A stretch of 64,000 nucleotides of DNA, taken from contig CANRZY010000001.1 in the NCBI GenBank assembly GCA_947644625.1, positions 1-64,000 of the forward strand. Direction: 5' to 3'. The notes under the pieces are model-generated. The model was not told the DNA's origin and made no database searches. It saw only the letters and a list, made by a program, of their open reading frames with translations. Positions 14,919-24,273 of the stretch are shown here, piece by piece (position 1 is the first letter of the stretch; each line of letters starts with the position of its first letter). The position numbers were made by a program, and so were the translations under genes. This DNA is from an uncultured Pseudoflavonifractor sp. GTDB lineage: Bacteria; Bacillota; Clostridia; Oscillospirales; Oscillospiraceae.

Positions 14919-14967
14919 CATTTTCCGACAGGGATACGAGGAATAATGGATAAAATGCACAAACATT

Positions 14968-16089
14968 TTAAAGCAGCTCTCCGCCGATATAGACGGCCTG
15001 ACGTTCCAGCTTACCGTCGCAGATCACAAAATCAGCCAACTTTCCGTTGCGGATAGAGCCGATCTCCTCCAGCATACCCAACTCGTGGGCGGGATTCCAG
15101 GTAGCGGAACGAACAGCCTCCTCCAGGGAGATCCCCATACCGACGGCGGTAGTCATGCAATCATAAAGGTTGGTAGCCGATCCGGCAATGGTGCCGTCAG
15201 CCAGGGTGGCTTTCCGGCCCTTGATAAAGACCTTCTGACCGCCCAGGTCGGATTCCCCTTCCGGCATACCGCAGGCCCGCATGGAGTCCGAAATCAGGCA
15301 GATCCGGCCGGGAAAGAGCTTAAAGGCCATCCGGACGGCGCTGGGGTGGATATGGACCCCGTCGGCAATCAATTCGGCGTAGACGTTTGCCCGCTCGGAG
15401 CCCGCCCCGATGGGACCGGGGGTTCTGTGATGAATACCGGGCATGGCGTTATACAGGTGGGTCAGATGGGAAGCTCCCGCGTCAAAAAGGACTGAGGCCT
15501 CCTCATAGGTGCAGTCGGTATGGGCAATGGATACTCTGGACACTTTGCTTGCCTTTTGGGCAAACTCTGCCGCGCCGGGAAGCTCGGCGGCCAGATCCAC
15601 GATCTTCACCAGTCCGCCGCAGCCCTCATTCAACTTTTGAAAAGCCTCAAAGTCCGGGGCCTTCAGATAGGCGGCGTTCTGGGCGCCTTTTCTCTTTTCA
15701 GAGAAAAAGGGGCCTTCCATATTGACGCCCACAAACCGGGCCGAGCCCTTATCCCGATTGTCCGCCACCCTCCGCCCCACGGCAAAGGCCTTTTCCAGCA
15801 CCTCATAAGGAAGGGTCATGGAGGCGGGAGCGAAGGAGGTGACGCCGCAGCGGCCGTTGTAAGCGGCCATCCGCCGCAGGCCCGCTTCATCGCCGTCGGA
15901 AAAGTCAGCCCCCGAATTGCCGTGGGTATGGATATCCACAAGGCCGGGGATCACATAAGCGCCCTTCAGGTCAATGGCGCCGGGCTTCTCCTCTCCCAGC
16001 ACATTGGTAAAACGGCCGTCCTCCACCGAAAAGCAGCCCAGCTGGAACCGGAAGCTTTCGGTATAGATCATCGCGTTTTTAAAATCCAT
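14968..16089 (-). CDS. nagA: N-acetylglucosamine-6-phosphate deacetylase
   Basis: 373 residues; removes acetate from GlcNAc-6-phosphate to give glucosamine-6-phosphate. Amidohydrolase-fold motifs are clear: metal-binding GLVDIHTHG near residue 52, NMEGPF, SIAHTDCTYEEA, THLYNAMPGIHHRTPG, and LISDSMRACG. It follows nagB by 15 bases in the ptsI-nagB-nagA transcription unit. It works directly on the product of the adjacent PTS transporter. Confidence 0.95.
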   Translation of the reverse strand: MDFKNAMIYTESFRFQLGCFSVEDGRFTNVLGEEKPGAIDLKGAYVIPGLVDIHTHGNSGADFSDGDEAGLRRMAAYNGRCGVTSFAPASMTLPYEVLEKAFAVGRRVADNRDKGSARFVGVNMEGPFFSEKRKGAQNAAYLKAPDFEAFQKLNEGCGGLVKIVDLAAELPGAAEFAQKASKVSRVSIAHTDCTYEEASVLFDAGASHLTHLYNAMPGIHHRTPGPIGAGSERANVYAELIADGVHIHPSAVRMAFKLFPGRICLISDSMRACGMPEGESDLGGQKVFIKGRKATLADGTIAGSATNLYDCMTTAVGMGISLEEAVRSATWNPAHELGMLEEIGSIRNGKLADFVICDGKLERQAVYIGGELL

Positions 16090-16104
16090 CGTTACCCTTC
16101 TTCC

Positions 16105-16827
16105 TTACAGCAGGGACAGAGCGTCCTCGTCGGCAACCAGGGTGAAATCCTTGTGGAACTGAAGGATGGAGGCAGGCATATGGGGGGTGATGGGACCGAA
16201 GAAGGCGGCCTTCACGGCCTCAGCCTTGGCTTTTCCGGAGGCCACCATCAGTACCCGCTTGGCCTGCATGATGTCATAGGTCCCCATGGAGATGGCGGTC
16301 TTAGGAACGTCGTCAATGCTCTCAAAGAACCGCTTGTTGGCCTCCAGAGTGCTCTCGGTAAGGGTGACCACATGGGTGCCCTTGGAGAACTCCTCATCAG
16401 GCTCATTGAAGCCGATGTGACCGTTGTTGCCCAGGCCCAGCAGCTGTAGGTCGACACCCAGAGTCCGCAGAAGGGTATCATACCGGCGGCACTCGGCAGC
16501 CATATCCTTGGCGCAGCCGTCGGGCAGATTGATCTTCTCAGGGTGGATGTTGATGGAGTCAAAGAGATTGTGGTGCATGAAATAGTGGTAGCTCTGGTCA
16601 TGGTCGGGGTTGAGACCCACATACTCATCCAGATTGACGCTGGTAACATGGGAGAAATCCAGGTCGCCCTTCTGATACCACTTGATGAGCTGCTGATAGG
16701 TGCCCACGGGGCTGCTGCCTGTGGCCAGACCCAGCACGCAGTCGGGCTTCAGAATGACCTGGGCGGAGATAATGTTGGCCGCGGCGCGGCTAAGCTCCTC
16801 ATAATTTTTGACACGGATGATTCTCAT
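16105..16827 (-). CDS. nagB: glucosamine-6-phosphate deaminase
   Basis: 240 residues; isomerises and deaminates glucosamine-6-phosphate to fructose-6-phosphate and ammonia. LGLATGSSPVGTYQQLI is the phosphate-binding loop, VNLDEYVGL contains the catalytic Asp, and LGLGNNGHIGFNEP holds the ring-opening His. Length matches Gram-positive NagB. It begins 5 bases after the ptsI stop codon, so the two are translationally linked. Confidence 0.96.
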   Translation of the reverse strand: MRIIRVKNYEELSRAAANIISAQVILKPDCVLGLATGSSPVGTYQQLIKWYQKGDLDFSHVTSVNLDEYVGLNPDHDQSYHYFMHHNLFDSINIHPEKINLPDGCAKDMAAECRRYDTLLRTLGVDLQLLGLGNNGHIGFNEPDEEFSKGTHVVTLTESTLEANKRFFESIDDVPKTAISMGTYDIMQAKRVLMVASGKAKAEAVKAAFFGPITPHMPASILQFHKDFTLVADEDALSLL

Positions 16828-16832
16828 AATAC

Positions 16833-18449
16833 TTAACCCTCACTTTCACAGACTGCCCGGCGGACCTTCAAGATCGACGCCGCCGCCACGGAGAGCTCGT
16901 CGATCTTGTTTTCCATAAAGAAGGGGGTCAGGTTGGTGTTGGCCCCCGCTTCGCCGCAAATGCCTACCCAGATCCCGGCGGCATGGGCGTTTTTGGCGGT
17001 GATCTCGATCATCCGGCGGATGGCGGGATCCTCAGAGTTAAAGATATTGCTCACCTTGGCGTTCATCCGGTCGGCGGCCAGGGTGTACTGGGTAAGATCG
17101 TTGGTTCCGATGGAGAAAAAGTCCACCAGCTTGGCAAGCTCGTCGCTCATAACCACGGCGGCGGGAGTCTCGATCATCACGCCGATCTTAATGTCGTCGG
17201 AGACGGGGACCCCCTCGGCCTTCAGCTCAGCCTTCAGGTTGTTCAGCAGATCTTTGGATTTCATTACCTGGGTCACGCTGGTAATCATGGGGAACATGAT
17301 GTGAAGGTTGCCGTAGGCCGAAGCCCGCAGCAAAGCCCGCAGCTGGGTCCGGAAGATCTCCGGCTGGTCCAGGCAGATCCGAATAGCCCGGTAGCCCATG
17401 GCGGGGTTTTCCTCATGGGGAATATGGAAATAGGGAGCCTGCTTGTCGCTGCCCAGATCCAAGGTGCGGACGATGACTTGGTTGGGAGCAAAAATCTCCA
17501 GGACCTTTTTATAGGCCTGGAACTGCTTTTCCTCCGAGGGGAAGTCGGGAGAGTCCAGGTAAAGGAACTCACTGCGGAACAGGCCCACGCCGTCGGCTCC
17601 GGCCTTTTTGGCGTCCTCGGCGTCCTTGACGCTTCCGATGTTGGCGCAGACATGGACATGGTGGCCGGACTTGGTAATGGCCTCCTTATCCTTATAGTGC
17701 TGAAGAAGGACCTTCTGCTCCTCAAAATCCGCTTTTTTCTTGGTATAAAGGGCAAGCTCGTCGGCGTCGGGGTTTACAATGACCTCTCCGCTCTGACCGT
17801 CCATGGCCACGGTGCCCTCCTGGGGCAGCTTGTCAAACTCGTCCCCCATACCCACGATACAGGCAATGCCCATAGAGCGGGAAAGGATGGCGGAGTGGGA
17901 GGTGGTAGAGCCATTGCGGGTAACGCAACCCACCACATATTTCTTGTCCAGCTTCACCGTCTGACTGGGGAGCAGATCATCGGAAGCGACAACAATGGGT
18001 TCCTTTGGCATGGGAGGAGTGTCGTCCAGACCTTTGAGGATACGGATGAGCCGCCCCGATACGTCCTGAACGTCGGCGGCCCGGGCCCGCATGGTCTCAT
18101 CGTCGATGGCCTCAAACATATCGTGAAGCATATCCCCAGTCTGCTTGACCGCCCACTCGGCGTTGCAGCCGGAGGCCACCAAGCCGGAAACTCCCTCGCA
18201 GAAATCCAGGTCCTCCAGCATCATCCGGTGGATGTCGAAGATCATAGCCGCGTCGGCGTCTTTTTTCAGAGTGTCCTCATAGAGAGCGGTGAGTTCGTCA
18301 GTGGCCCGGTGCTGGGCGTCGGCAAAGCGGACACTCTCTTTTTCCGGATCTCTACCGGTGAGGTGTTCCACTGACAGGTCCACCGTCTCCATATGCCACA
18401 GTCTCGCGACAGCAATCCCCTCCGCCGCGCCGATCCCCTTCAGCTTCAT
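16833..18449 (-). CDS. ptsI: phosphoenolpyruvate-protein phosphotransferase (PTS enzyme I)
   Basis: 538 residues, slightly shorter than the usual 570. It takes phosphate from PEP and passes it to HPr. The true start MKLKGIGAAEGIAVARLW at 18449 follows AAAAAGGGAGTGTCGTATT; the track ORF extends 85 codons upstream without support. The active-site His is in RNGSTTSHSAILSRSMG. The C-terminal PEP-binding domain shows GVGLFRSEFLYLD, MGYRAIRICLDQPEIF and FFSIGTNDLTQYTLA. Placement at the head of nagBA links general PTS capacity to GlcNAc use. Confidence 0.95.
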   Translation of the reverse strand: MKLKGIGAAEGIAVARLWHMETVDLSVEHLTGRDPEKESVRFADAQHRATDELTALYEDTLKKDADAAMIFDIHRMMLEDLDFCEGVSGLVASGCNAEWAVKQTGDMLHDMFEAIDDETMRARAADVQDVSGRLIRILKGLDDTPPMPKEPIVVASDDLLPSQTVKLDKKYVVGCVTRNGSTTSHSAILSRSMGIACIVGMGDEFDKLPQEGTVAMDGQSGEVIVNPDADELALYTKKKADFEEQKVLLQHYKDKEAITKSGHHVHVCANIGSVKDAEDAKKAGADGVGLFRSEFLYLDSPDFPSEEKQFQAYKKVLEIFAPNQVIVRTLDLGSDKQAPYFHIPHEENPAMGYRAIRICLDQPEIFRTQLRALLRASAYGNLHIMFPMITSVTQVMKSKDLLNNLKAELKAEGVPVSDDIKIGVMIETPAAVVMSDELAKLVDFFSIGTNDLTQYTLAADRMNAKVSNIFNSEDPAIRRMIEITAKNAHAAGIWVGICGEAGANTNLTPFFMENKIDELSVAAASILKVRRAVCESEG

Positions 18450-18510
18450 AATACGACACTCCCTTTTTTTAAGTGGTATAACAGCAGTATATCTTACCCG
18501 CAGGATTTTG

Positions 18511-18560
18511 ATTTGTTGCAACGATAACAAATTATACCATATCTTTCGTGCAGAATGCAA
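18511..18560 (-). promoter_or_regulatory. ptsI-nagBA promoter with an inverted-repeat operator
   Basis: Minus-strand TTGCAT, 18 bp, TATAAT (18531-18560). Just downstream, ATTTGTT and AACAAAT flank a central CG (18511-18532). This resembles a LacI-family or degenerate cre site. It would place a repressor at the transcription start. Confidence 0.6.
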
Positions 18561-18598
18561 GAGGGAGTCGGAAAAAGGAACAGGGCTCTTTGTCAGAA

Positions 18599-20125
18599 TC
18601 ATACAGGGGAGGAAAAAACGCCGTTTTTGGAACCATGAAGCAGCCCCTGGGCCGCCATGGCGCAAAAATAGATCAGGATACCGAATAGAAAACAGATAAG
18701 ACACAAGGCTCCCCCATCCAGACCTGCGGAGAGAAGAACGTTGAAAAGAAGCCTAGCACACAATCCTGAAAGAAGGGCGGCCAGACCGGGCCCCACCAGC
18801 CAGGGAAAGAGCCGGGGCCTGAGAGCGATGACCCGGCGCAGGGCGTTCCAGTGGAGGATCACCCCCAGCACCGTGCTGACCAGCAGCGAGTCCACATACC
18901 CCCGTAGGCCCACGCCGGGAAGGCCCATCCGGTACCAGGTGAGAAGAAGCTGTACCGCTCCGCAGATGAGACCGTGGCAGGCGGTAAGGCTCTGTTTTCC
19001 CAAGGCGTTCAGGCATATGGCAAAGACCGATTCCAGACAGGAGAGGGCCACCGCCACGGCCAGGGGAAGGGCAAAGCGTCCCACGGCCTCCTCCCGAAAG
19101 AGAAGACGCCCCAAAGGCTGAGCCAGCACGGCCAAAAGGGCGCTGGAGGGAAAAAGGAGAAAGGCGGCGGCGGTGACGGCCTTGTTTGCCTGTCGGCGGC
19201 AGCGTTCCCACTGTCCCAAGGCAGCGGACTGGGCCATCCGGGGGAGCAGGACCAACCCCATGGCGGAAATAAAGGCGGTGGGCAGCGTGAGAAGGGGCAG
19301 AGTCATGCCGCACAGGATCCCAAAATCACTCATGGCAGAGCTTACATTTTGTCCCGCCTGGACCAAGCGTTGAGGAATAATAACGGCGGTGGCGGCTCCC
19401 ATCAGATTTCCCAGAAGGGAGGTCAGGCCGATGGGGATGGAAATATGGAGGATCTTCTTTGCAAGGCTTTGCCGCGGCACTCCTTCCCCAGATCGTTTCT
19501 GCCCCATAAACCGGTGGTAAAGAAGGGTAAGGGCGGCGGCGGAAAAGACCTCGCACAGGATCATACCGCAGACGATAAGTCCCACCGTCCGTTCCGGGTT
19601 TTGAGGCAAAAACCACCATAAAAGCCCCAGTACCGCCCCGGCCCGGATCAGGGGCTCACAGATCTCCGTAAAAGCGGGGGGACGCACATTCCCCGAACCG
19701 TAAAAGAAGTGCTTATGGATGTTTTCGATCCCGGTGAGAAGAACGCAGGGCAGCAGCAGAAGAAGCCCCAACCGGGACCGGGCGTCTCCCAGCAGATGGA
19801 CAGAGACAGCGTCGGAAAAGGGAGCCACCGCCAGTGCCACTGCCCCAAACGCAGCCAAAAAGCCCCATAGGCAGGTTCTCAGGGTTTGGTGGGCCGCCTT
19901 ATCGTTTCCAGTGGCCCGGTACCGGGCGGACAGATTGGAACAGGCTGCCGTAAAGCCTACCGCAGTCAGGGACATCAGTACGGAGGAGACGGGCAGGACC
20001 AACTGGTAAAGGCCCATGACCTCCGCTCCCACCATCCGGGAGAGGAAGACCCGGTAAACAAAGCCCACCGCCTGGGAAAAAAGGCTGACGGCGGTCAGAA
20101 GCACAGTGCTTCGCAGCGCGGACAT
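18599..20125 (-). CDS. SpoVB/MurJ-like polysaccharide flippase (MOP superfamily)
   Basis: 508 residues with about 14 hydrophobic segments. Likely flips a lipid-linked polysaccharide or peptidoglycan precursor across the membrane. Start MSALRSTVLLTAVSLFSQAVGFVYRVFLS at 20125; a GTG nine codons upstream is the alternative, and neither has a well-spaced ribosome site. The early QAVGFVYRVFLSRMVGAEVMGLYQL is typical of the stage V sporulation protein B group. A second member lies at 44.8 kb next to mazG and is the better match to the syntenic spoVB, so this copy may have another role. Confidence 0.85.
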   Translation of the reverse strand: MSALRSTVLLTAVSLFSQAVGFVYRVFLSRMVGAEVMGLYQLVLPVSSVLMSLTAVGFTAACSNLSARYRATGNDKAAHQTLRTCLWGFLAAFGAVALAVAPFSDAVSVHLLGDARSRLGLLLLLPCVLLTGIENIHKHFFYGSGNVRPPAFTEICEPLIRAGAVLGLLWWFLPQNPERTVGLIVCGMILCEVFSAAALTLLYHRFMGQKRSGEGVPRQSLAKKILHISIPIGLTSLLGNLMGAATAVIIPQRLVQAGQNVSSAMSDFGILCGMTLPLLTLPTAFISAMGLVLLPRMAQSAALGQWERCRRQANKAVTAAAFLLFPSSALLAVLAQPLGRLLFREEAVGRFALPLAVAVALSCLESVFAICLNALGKQSLTACHGLICGAVQLLLTWYRMGLPGVGLRGYVDSLLVSTVLGVILHWNALRRVIALRPRLFPWLVGPGLAALLSGLCARLLFNVLLSAGLDGGALCLICFLFGILIYFCAMAAQGLLHGSKNGVFSSPV

Positions 20126-20204
20126 GGTATGCAGAAAAAGCCCCCCTCTCACGAAAAAGCCTATGAAGAAGGGATTGTCCCATATGTGGGAAACCGGACC
20201 GCCG

Positions 20205-20233
20205 TTGACAATATCTCCAAAAATGTCTACAAT
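20205..20233 (+). promoter_or_regulatory. promoter of the DUF554-cca operon
   Basis: TTGACA, 17 bp, TACAAT, upstream of an AAAGGAGG ribosome site. Confidence 0.7.
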
Positions 20234-20288
20234 AGCTTCGGTCTACAAGGAAACTGCTTTTGATCGTCAATTCAAAGGAGGGAACGCC

Positions 20289-21005
20289 TTGTTCGCTGTA
20301 TTTATCAATATGGCCGCAGTCCTTCTGGGCAGCGCTCTGGGCCTTTTGCTGAAGGGCCGCTTTTCTCCCCGCACCGGCTCTGCGTTGATGAAATGTCTGG
20401 GGCTCTGTACCCTTGGTATTGGCTTTTCCTCCCTGCTGGGGACGGCGGATACCCTTTGCGTCATTCTCTGCATGGTCCTGGGCACGCTCCTGGGGGAGCG
20501 GATCGACATTGAAAAGTGGATGGACGGACTGGGAGAGGCCTTAAGGCGAAAGCTGGCGAAGAGAGATACTGGGGAAAGCCGCTTTGTGGAGGGCTTTGTC
20601 ACCGCCACGATGGTCTACTGTGTGGGGGCCATGTCTATTAACGGCTCCATCGCCGCAGGGCTCTACGGAGATTACAGCGTCATTATTTCCAAAAGCGTAC
20701 TGGACGGAGTGGGCGCCATTACCTTTGCCGCCGCTATGGGGATCGGGGTAGCCTTTTCGGTGGTCCCCATCCTTCTCTATCAAGGAGGAATCACCCTTCT
20801 TGCCGGAGTGGTGGGACCCTATCTGCCGGGTCCCGTCATTACGGAAATGAGTGCCGTGGGAGGAGCCATTATCGTGGGGATCGGCCTCAACCTGCTGGAC
20901 CTGCCCAAGGAGAAGCTGCGGGTGGGCAATATGCTTCCGGCCATCTTTCTGCCCATCCTGTATATCCCGTTGACAAACGCCCTATCCGGGCTCTTGGGAC
21001 GGTGA
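20289..21005 (+). CDS. DUF554 family membrane protein
   Basis: 238 residues with about six to seven hydrophobic segments; member of the YdfK/YqgA-like DUF554 family, whose transport role is unproven. The start is inferred as TTG at 20289 because AAAGGAGG lies seven bases before it and it gives MFAVFINMAAVLLGSALGLLL, the normal family N-terminus. The ATG-less track ORF begins 60 codons earlier without support. Conserved GTLLGERIDIE and the FVTATMVYCVGAMSINGSI region fit the family. Its stop codon overlaps the GTG of the CCA-adding enzyme. Confidence 0.88.
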   Translation: MFAVFINMAAVLLGSALGLLLKGRFSPRTGSALMKCLGLCTLGIGFSSLLGTADTLCVILCMVLGTLLGERIDIEKWMDGLGEALRRKLAKRDTGESRFVEGFVTATMVYCVGAMSINGSIAAGLYGDYSVIISKSVLDGVGAITFAAAMGIGVAFSVVPILLYQGGITLLAGVVGPYLPGPVITEMSAVGGAIIVGIGLNLLDLPKEKLRVGNMLPAIFLPILYIPLTNALSGLLGR

Positions 21006-22348
21006 GGGCAGGGATGAACGCCGTGATACCGCCCGGAGCGGAGAGGATCCTGAAAACGCTGACCGGTGCCGGGTATGAGGCTTACCTGGTGGGAGGCTGC
21101 GTGCGGGATCTTCTGCGGGGAGTTCCGCCCCAGGATTGGGACATCTGTACCTCCGCCCTCCCGGAGGAGACCGGGGCCGCTTTCAAAGGCAGGCGGATCG
21201 TGGAGACCGGACTAAAGCACGGCACGGTCACCATTTTAGATGGGGAGGATGCCTATGAGGTCACCACCTACCGCAGCGACGGGCCCTATTCCGACGGCCG
21301 GAGGCCGGACCAGGTGCGGTTTGTCTCCGAGTTGCGGGAGGACCTTTCCCGGCGGGACTTTACTATGAACGCCATTGCCATGGACCTGAATGGAACGCTG
21401 TACGATCCCTTTGGCGGGGAGAAGGATATCCGGGCCAGGCGGATCCGCTGCGTGGGGGAGCCTGTTCGTCGTTTTCGGGAGGACGGACTGCGGGTCATGC
21501 GGGGTCTTCGTTTCGGAGCCACGCTGGGATACGGGCTGGAGGAAGAGACGGCAAGGGCCATCCACACCTGCCGGGCCATGCTTGACCATGTGGCGGCGGA
21601 ACGGATCCATACAGAATTATGTAAACTAATGACAGGAGAAGCGGCGGGGCGGATCCTGCGGGAATTTCCGGACGTGCTGTGGCAGTTCTGGCCGGAGCTG
21701 GAGCCTCTTTATACCATGGAGCAGCGCAATCCCTGGCACTGCTGGAACGGTTGGGAGCATACCCTTCACGCGGTGGAGGCGGCTCCGGCGGAGCTTGTCC
21801 TCCGGCTCACCATGCTCCTGCACGACATCGGAAAGCCCCGGTGCAAGTCCACCGATGAGAACGGATCGGATCATTTTTACGGCCATCCCAACGTGGGAGC
21901 GGAGATGGCCGATCACATGCTGCGGAAGCTGAAATTTGAAAACCGGATCCGGCAGCGGGTGGTCACCCTTATCCGGTACCATGATATGGATTTGCCCGAC
22001 GAGCCCCGGACCGTCCGCCGCTGGCTGGGCAGGCTGGGGGAGGAACCCTTCTTTCAGCTTCTGGAGGTCAAACGCTCCGACGCCCTGGCCCAGAACAGGG
22101 ACAAGGCCTGGGAACACCTGGAGCGGTGGGAGGCCGTCCGGAGCCTGGCAAGGACTCTGACGGCGGATGGACAATGCCTGTGCCTGAAGGATCTGGCTGT
22201 AAACGGAAAGGACGCTTTGGCTGCGGGGATCCCGCCGGGACCGGAGGTGGGAAAGGCGCTGACCGCTCTTTTGGAGCGGGTCCTGGACGGAGCGCTTCCC
22301 AACCAGCGGGAAGCCCTCCTGAACGCGCTGAGGGAGATCCAGACGTAA
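21002..22348 (+). CDS. cca: CCA-adding enzyme / tRNA nucleotidyltransferase
   Basis: 448 residues; adds or repairs the 3' CCA of tRNAs. The nucleotidyltransferase head has YLVGGCVRDLLRG and the metal-binding DWDIC. RRDFTMNAIAMD follows, then EDGLRVMRGLRF. A C-terminal HD domain (MLLHDIGKP, YGHPNVGAEMA) resembles class II enzymes with an added phosphohydrolase. Start GTG at 21002 overlaps the preceding stop (GTGA); an ATG four codons later is the alternative. Translationally coupled to the DUF554 gene. Confidence 0.93.
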   Translation: MRAGMNAVIPPGAERILKTLTGAGYEAYLVGGCVRDLLRGVPPQDWDICTSALPEETGAAFKGRRIVETGLKHGTVTILDGEDAYEVTTYRSDGPYSDGRRPDQVRFVSELREDLSRRDFTMNAIAMDLNGTLYDPFGGEKDIRARRIRCVGEPVRRFREDGLRVMRGLRFGATLGYGLEEETARAIHTCRAMLDHVAAERIHTELCKLMTGEAAGRILREFPDVLWQFWPELEPLYTMEQRNPWHCWNGWEHTLHAVEAAPAELVLRLTMLLHDIGKPRCKSTDENGSDHFYGHPNVGAEMADHMLRKLKFENRIRQRVVTLIRYHDMDLPDEPRTVRRWLGRLGEEPFFQLLEVKRSDALAQNRDKAWEHLERWEAVRSLARTLTADGQCLCLKDLAVNGKDALAAGIPPGPEVGKALTALLERVLDGALPNQREALLNALREIQT

Positions 22349-22359
22349 AACGAACGATA

Positions 22360-22400
22360 AACCGGCCCGCTGTCCTTTGCTGGACAGCGGGCCGGTTGTT
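22360..22400 (+). terminator. terminator of the DUF554-cca operon
   Basis: AACCGGCCCGCTGTCC and GGACAGCGGGCCGGTT pair perfectly, followed by GTTT. The T-run is short but the stem is very strong. Confidence 0.8.
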
Positions 22401-22614
22401 TACCGGAGAGATAAATAGGAATTTATGGCGGGTGGTTCCATCCCTGGCGAGCGGCCGTAAAGGTCGTTCCTTCGATTGCAACGGACGACCGGGAGCGGTC
22501 GCCTTTTTCACCGCCGCTGCGGCCTCTTTATGGCGCTCCACTGTACCCTCCGTCCTTTTTGCCGTTATGATCCTCTACAGCCTTACCTTTTTGATTCTGC
22601 TCCAGAGCCTCAAC
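22401..22614. other. non-coding gap, no recognised feature
   Basis: About 210 bases between two convergent terminators. It contains GGAATTTATGGCGGG near 22419, which recurs before the repeat at 48 kb. No ORF with a ribosome site was found. Short ORFs of the track here are not supported. Confidence 0.5.
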
Positions 22615-22653
22615 CGGAAAAACGGCGCTTCCCTGTTGAGGAGGCGCCGTTTC
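22615..22653 (-). terminator. terminator of the CcdA-TlpA gene
   Basis: Minus-strand AAACGGCGC and GCGCCGTTT with T-run (TTTTTCC) immediately after the stop codon. Confidence 0.75.
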
Positions 22654-22654
22654 T

Positions 22655-24157
22655 TTATTGTCTCTCTCCCGTCATGGTCTGCTCCACAATGCTCTCCATG
22701 ATCTCATAGCTCATCTGCCCCGTCAGGTAACCGAACACATTCCCATCCCGGTCGATCATAAAGGTGGTGGGAAAAGCGCCAATACCGTAGCCATCAAAAA
22801 GACTTCCCTCCGTATCCATCAGCACCGGATAGGTATACCCGTTTTCCTCCAAAAAGTCGGCGATCTCCTCCGCCGTTTTCTCTCCTCCGATCTCCGGTCC
22901 GGCCACGCCCAAAACGATGAGGGCCTCCTCCCCCTCCCGCTCATAATTTTCATAGAGTCTCTGTATCTCCGGCAATTCTGCCTTGCAGGGGGAACACCAG
23001 GTAGCCCAAAAGTTAAGGAAAATGGTTTTTCCCTTATAGTCTTCCAGAGAATGGCTGTTTCCAAACTGATCTGTAAGCGTGAAATCCAGGGCGGGGATGG
23101 CGTCAGGATCCGCCGTGGGCTCAGGAGATGCCTCCGGCTCCTGAGACGGGCCGGGCATAGGAGAGGGTTCCGCTTCAGGGGAGGGCGTAGGCGCCGCCTC
23201 CGGCGAGGGTGCTGGCTCAGGGGACAGCGCAGGTTCCGGGGAGACCTCCGCCTCCAGGGATGGCGTAGACGCCGGGGACGGGGTGGGCGTTGGCTCAGCG
23301 GTGGCGGAAGGGACAGGTTCCGGCGTGGGAGAGGGTTCCTGACTGGCCTGCGGAACCGGAAGGCTTTCCTCCGGGGAGGGTGGGCTGGGAAGGGTCTCCA
23401 CCGCCGCAGAGGGAGTGGGCTGGTCGGAAAGCTCGGAAATCCAGCCGGACAGCCGGTCCATCTGCCCGGTGAGCATCAGCGCTCCCATCAGGATCATCAG
23501 GACGCCCCCCGCCTTCACAGTATACCGCATACCCTTACGGTGGGTCTTGAAAAACTCCAGCAGCGTGGAGGTAAACAGTCCCACCGCCAGGAAGGGCAGA
23601 ACAAAGCCCAGGGTGTAGACCCCCATAAGCGCCATACCCGCCATTCGGGTGGAGGCAGAGGCCGCCATCAACAGAACACTGGTCATGGCGGGGCCTACGC
23701 AGGGGGTCCAGGCAAAGCTGAAGGTAAAGCCCATCAAGAGGGCCGTCAGGGGCGACATGGCCATTTTATCCAACCGGAAGGGAAGCCTCAGCTCCCGGTC
23801 CAAAAGGGCGGAGGAGCCAAAAATCCCCAACTGATAAAGGCCGAAGAGAACGATCAGGACCCCTCCCACCTTCACAAAAATATCCTGCCCCTTCAGAAGG
23901 ACGCTGCCCAGGGCAGAGGCTCCCAGCCCCAGCAGCACAAAGGCAAAGCTGACTCCCAGTACAAAAAACAGGGTATGCAGCAGCACCTTCTTCCGGTCAT
24001 ACCGGATGATCCCATCCTCTCCCCGGACCCCGGTCCCCCCGGAAAGATACCCAATATAGAGGGGGAGCAGGGGCAGCACACAGGGGGAGAAAAAGCTGAG
24101 AAGGCCCTGAACAAATACGGTCAGAGCGGGAACGCTCACATTAACGTGGAAACCCAT
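22655..24157 (-). CDS. CcdA-like thiol transporter fused to a TlpA-type extracellular thioredoxin
   Basis: 500 residues. Residues 1-225 are CcdA/DsbD-like with about six membrane segments (LLSFFSPCVLPLLPLYIGYLSGG and FSFAWTPCVGPAM, each with the redox Cys after Pro/Ser). Residues about 245-355 form a Pro/Ser/Glu/Ala-rich linker made of short PSPEP- and TPSP-like repeats. Residues 360-500 are a TlpA/ResA thioredoxin fold with FLNFWATWCSPCKAELPEI (CSPC active site). The fusion would carry electrons from cytoplasmic thioredoxin to proteins outside the membrane. Usually these are separate proteins. Possible clients are exported disulfide proteins, but no cytochrome c genes are nearby. Confidence 0.92.
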   Translation of the reverse strand: MGFHVNVSVPALTVFVQGLLSFFSPCVLPLLPLYIGYLSGGTGVRGEDGIIRYDRKKVLLHTLFFVLGVSFAFVLLGLGASALGSVLLKGQDIFVKVGGVLIVLFGLYQLGIFGSSALLDRELRLPFRLDKMAMSPLTALLMGFTFSFAWTPCVGPAMTSVLLMAASASTRMAGMALMGVYTLGFVLPFLAVGLFTSTLLEFFKTHRKGMRYTVKAGGVLMILMGALMLTGQMDRLSGWISELSDQPTPSAAVETLPSPPSPEESLPVPQASQEPSPTPEPVPSATAEPTPTPSPASTPSLEAEVSPEPALSPEPAPSPEAAPTPSPEAEPSPMPGPSQEPEASPEPTADPDAIPALDFTLTDQFGNSHSLEDYKGKTIFLNFWATWCSPCKAELPEIQRLYENYEREGEEALIVLGVAGPEIGGEKTAEEIADFLEENGYTYPVLMDTEGSLFDGYGIGAFPTTFMIDRDGNVFGYLTGQMSYEIMESIVEQTMTGERQ

Positions 24158-24240
24158 ATATTCACTCTCTTTTCTCTATTTTTACGGTCTCCCCTTCCCG
24201 CTGTCCGCAAGGTATCAGGGATCCCTTTTTACAGCAAAAG

Positions 24241-24273
24241 GAAACGGCAGAGCCAATGGCCCTGCCGTTTCTT
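24241..24273 (-). terminator. terminator of the RNase J gene
   Basis: Minus-strand AAACGGCAGGGCC and GGCTCTGCCGTTT, followed by CCTTTT. It abuts the stop codon. Confidence 0.8.

Noticed and set aside
23100-23420. Separate repetitive element or phase-variable gene
   Set aside because: The repeats are in frame within the CcdA-TlpA fusion and encode its Pro-rich linker.
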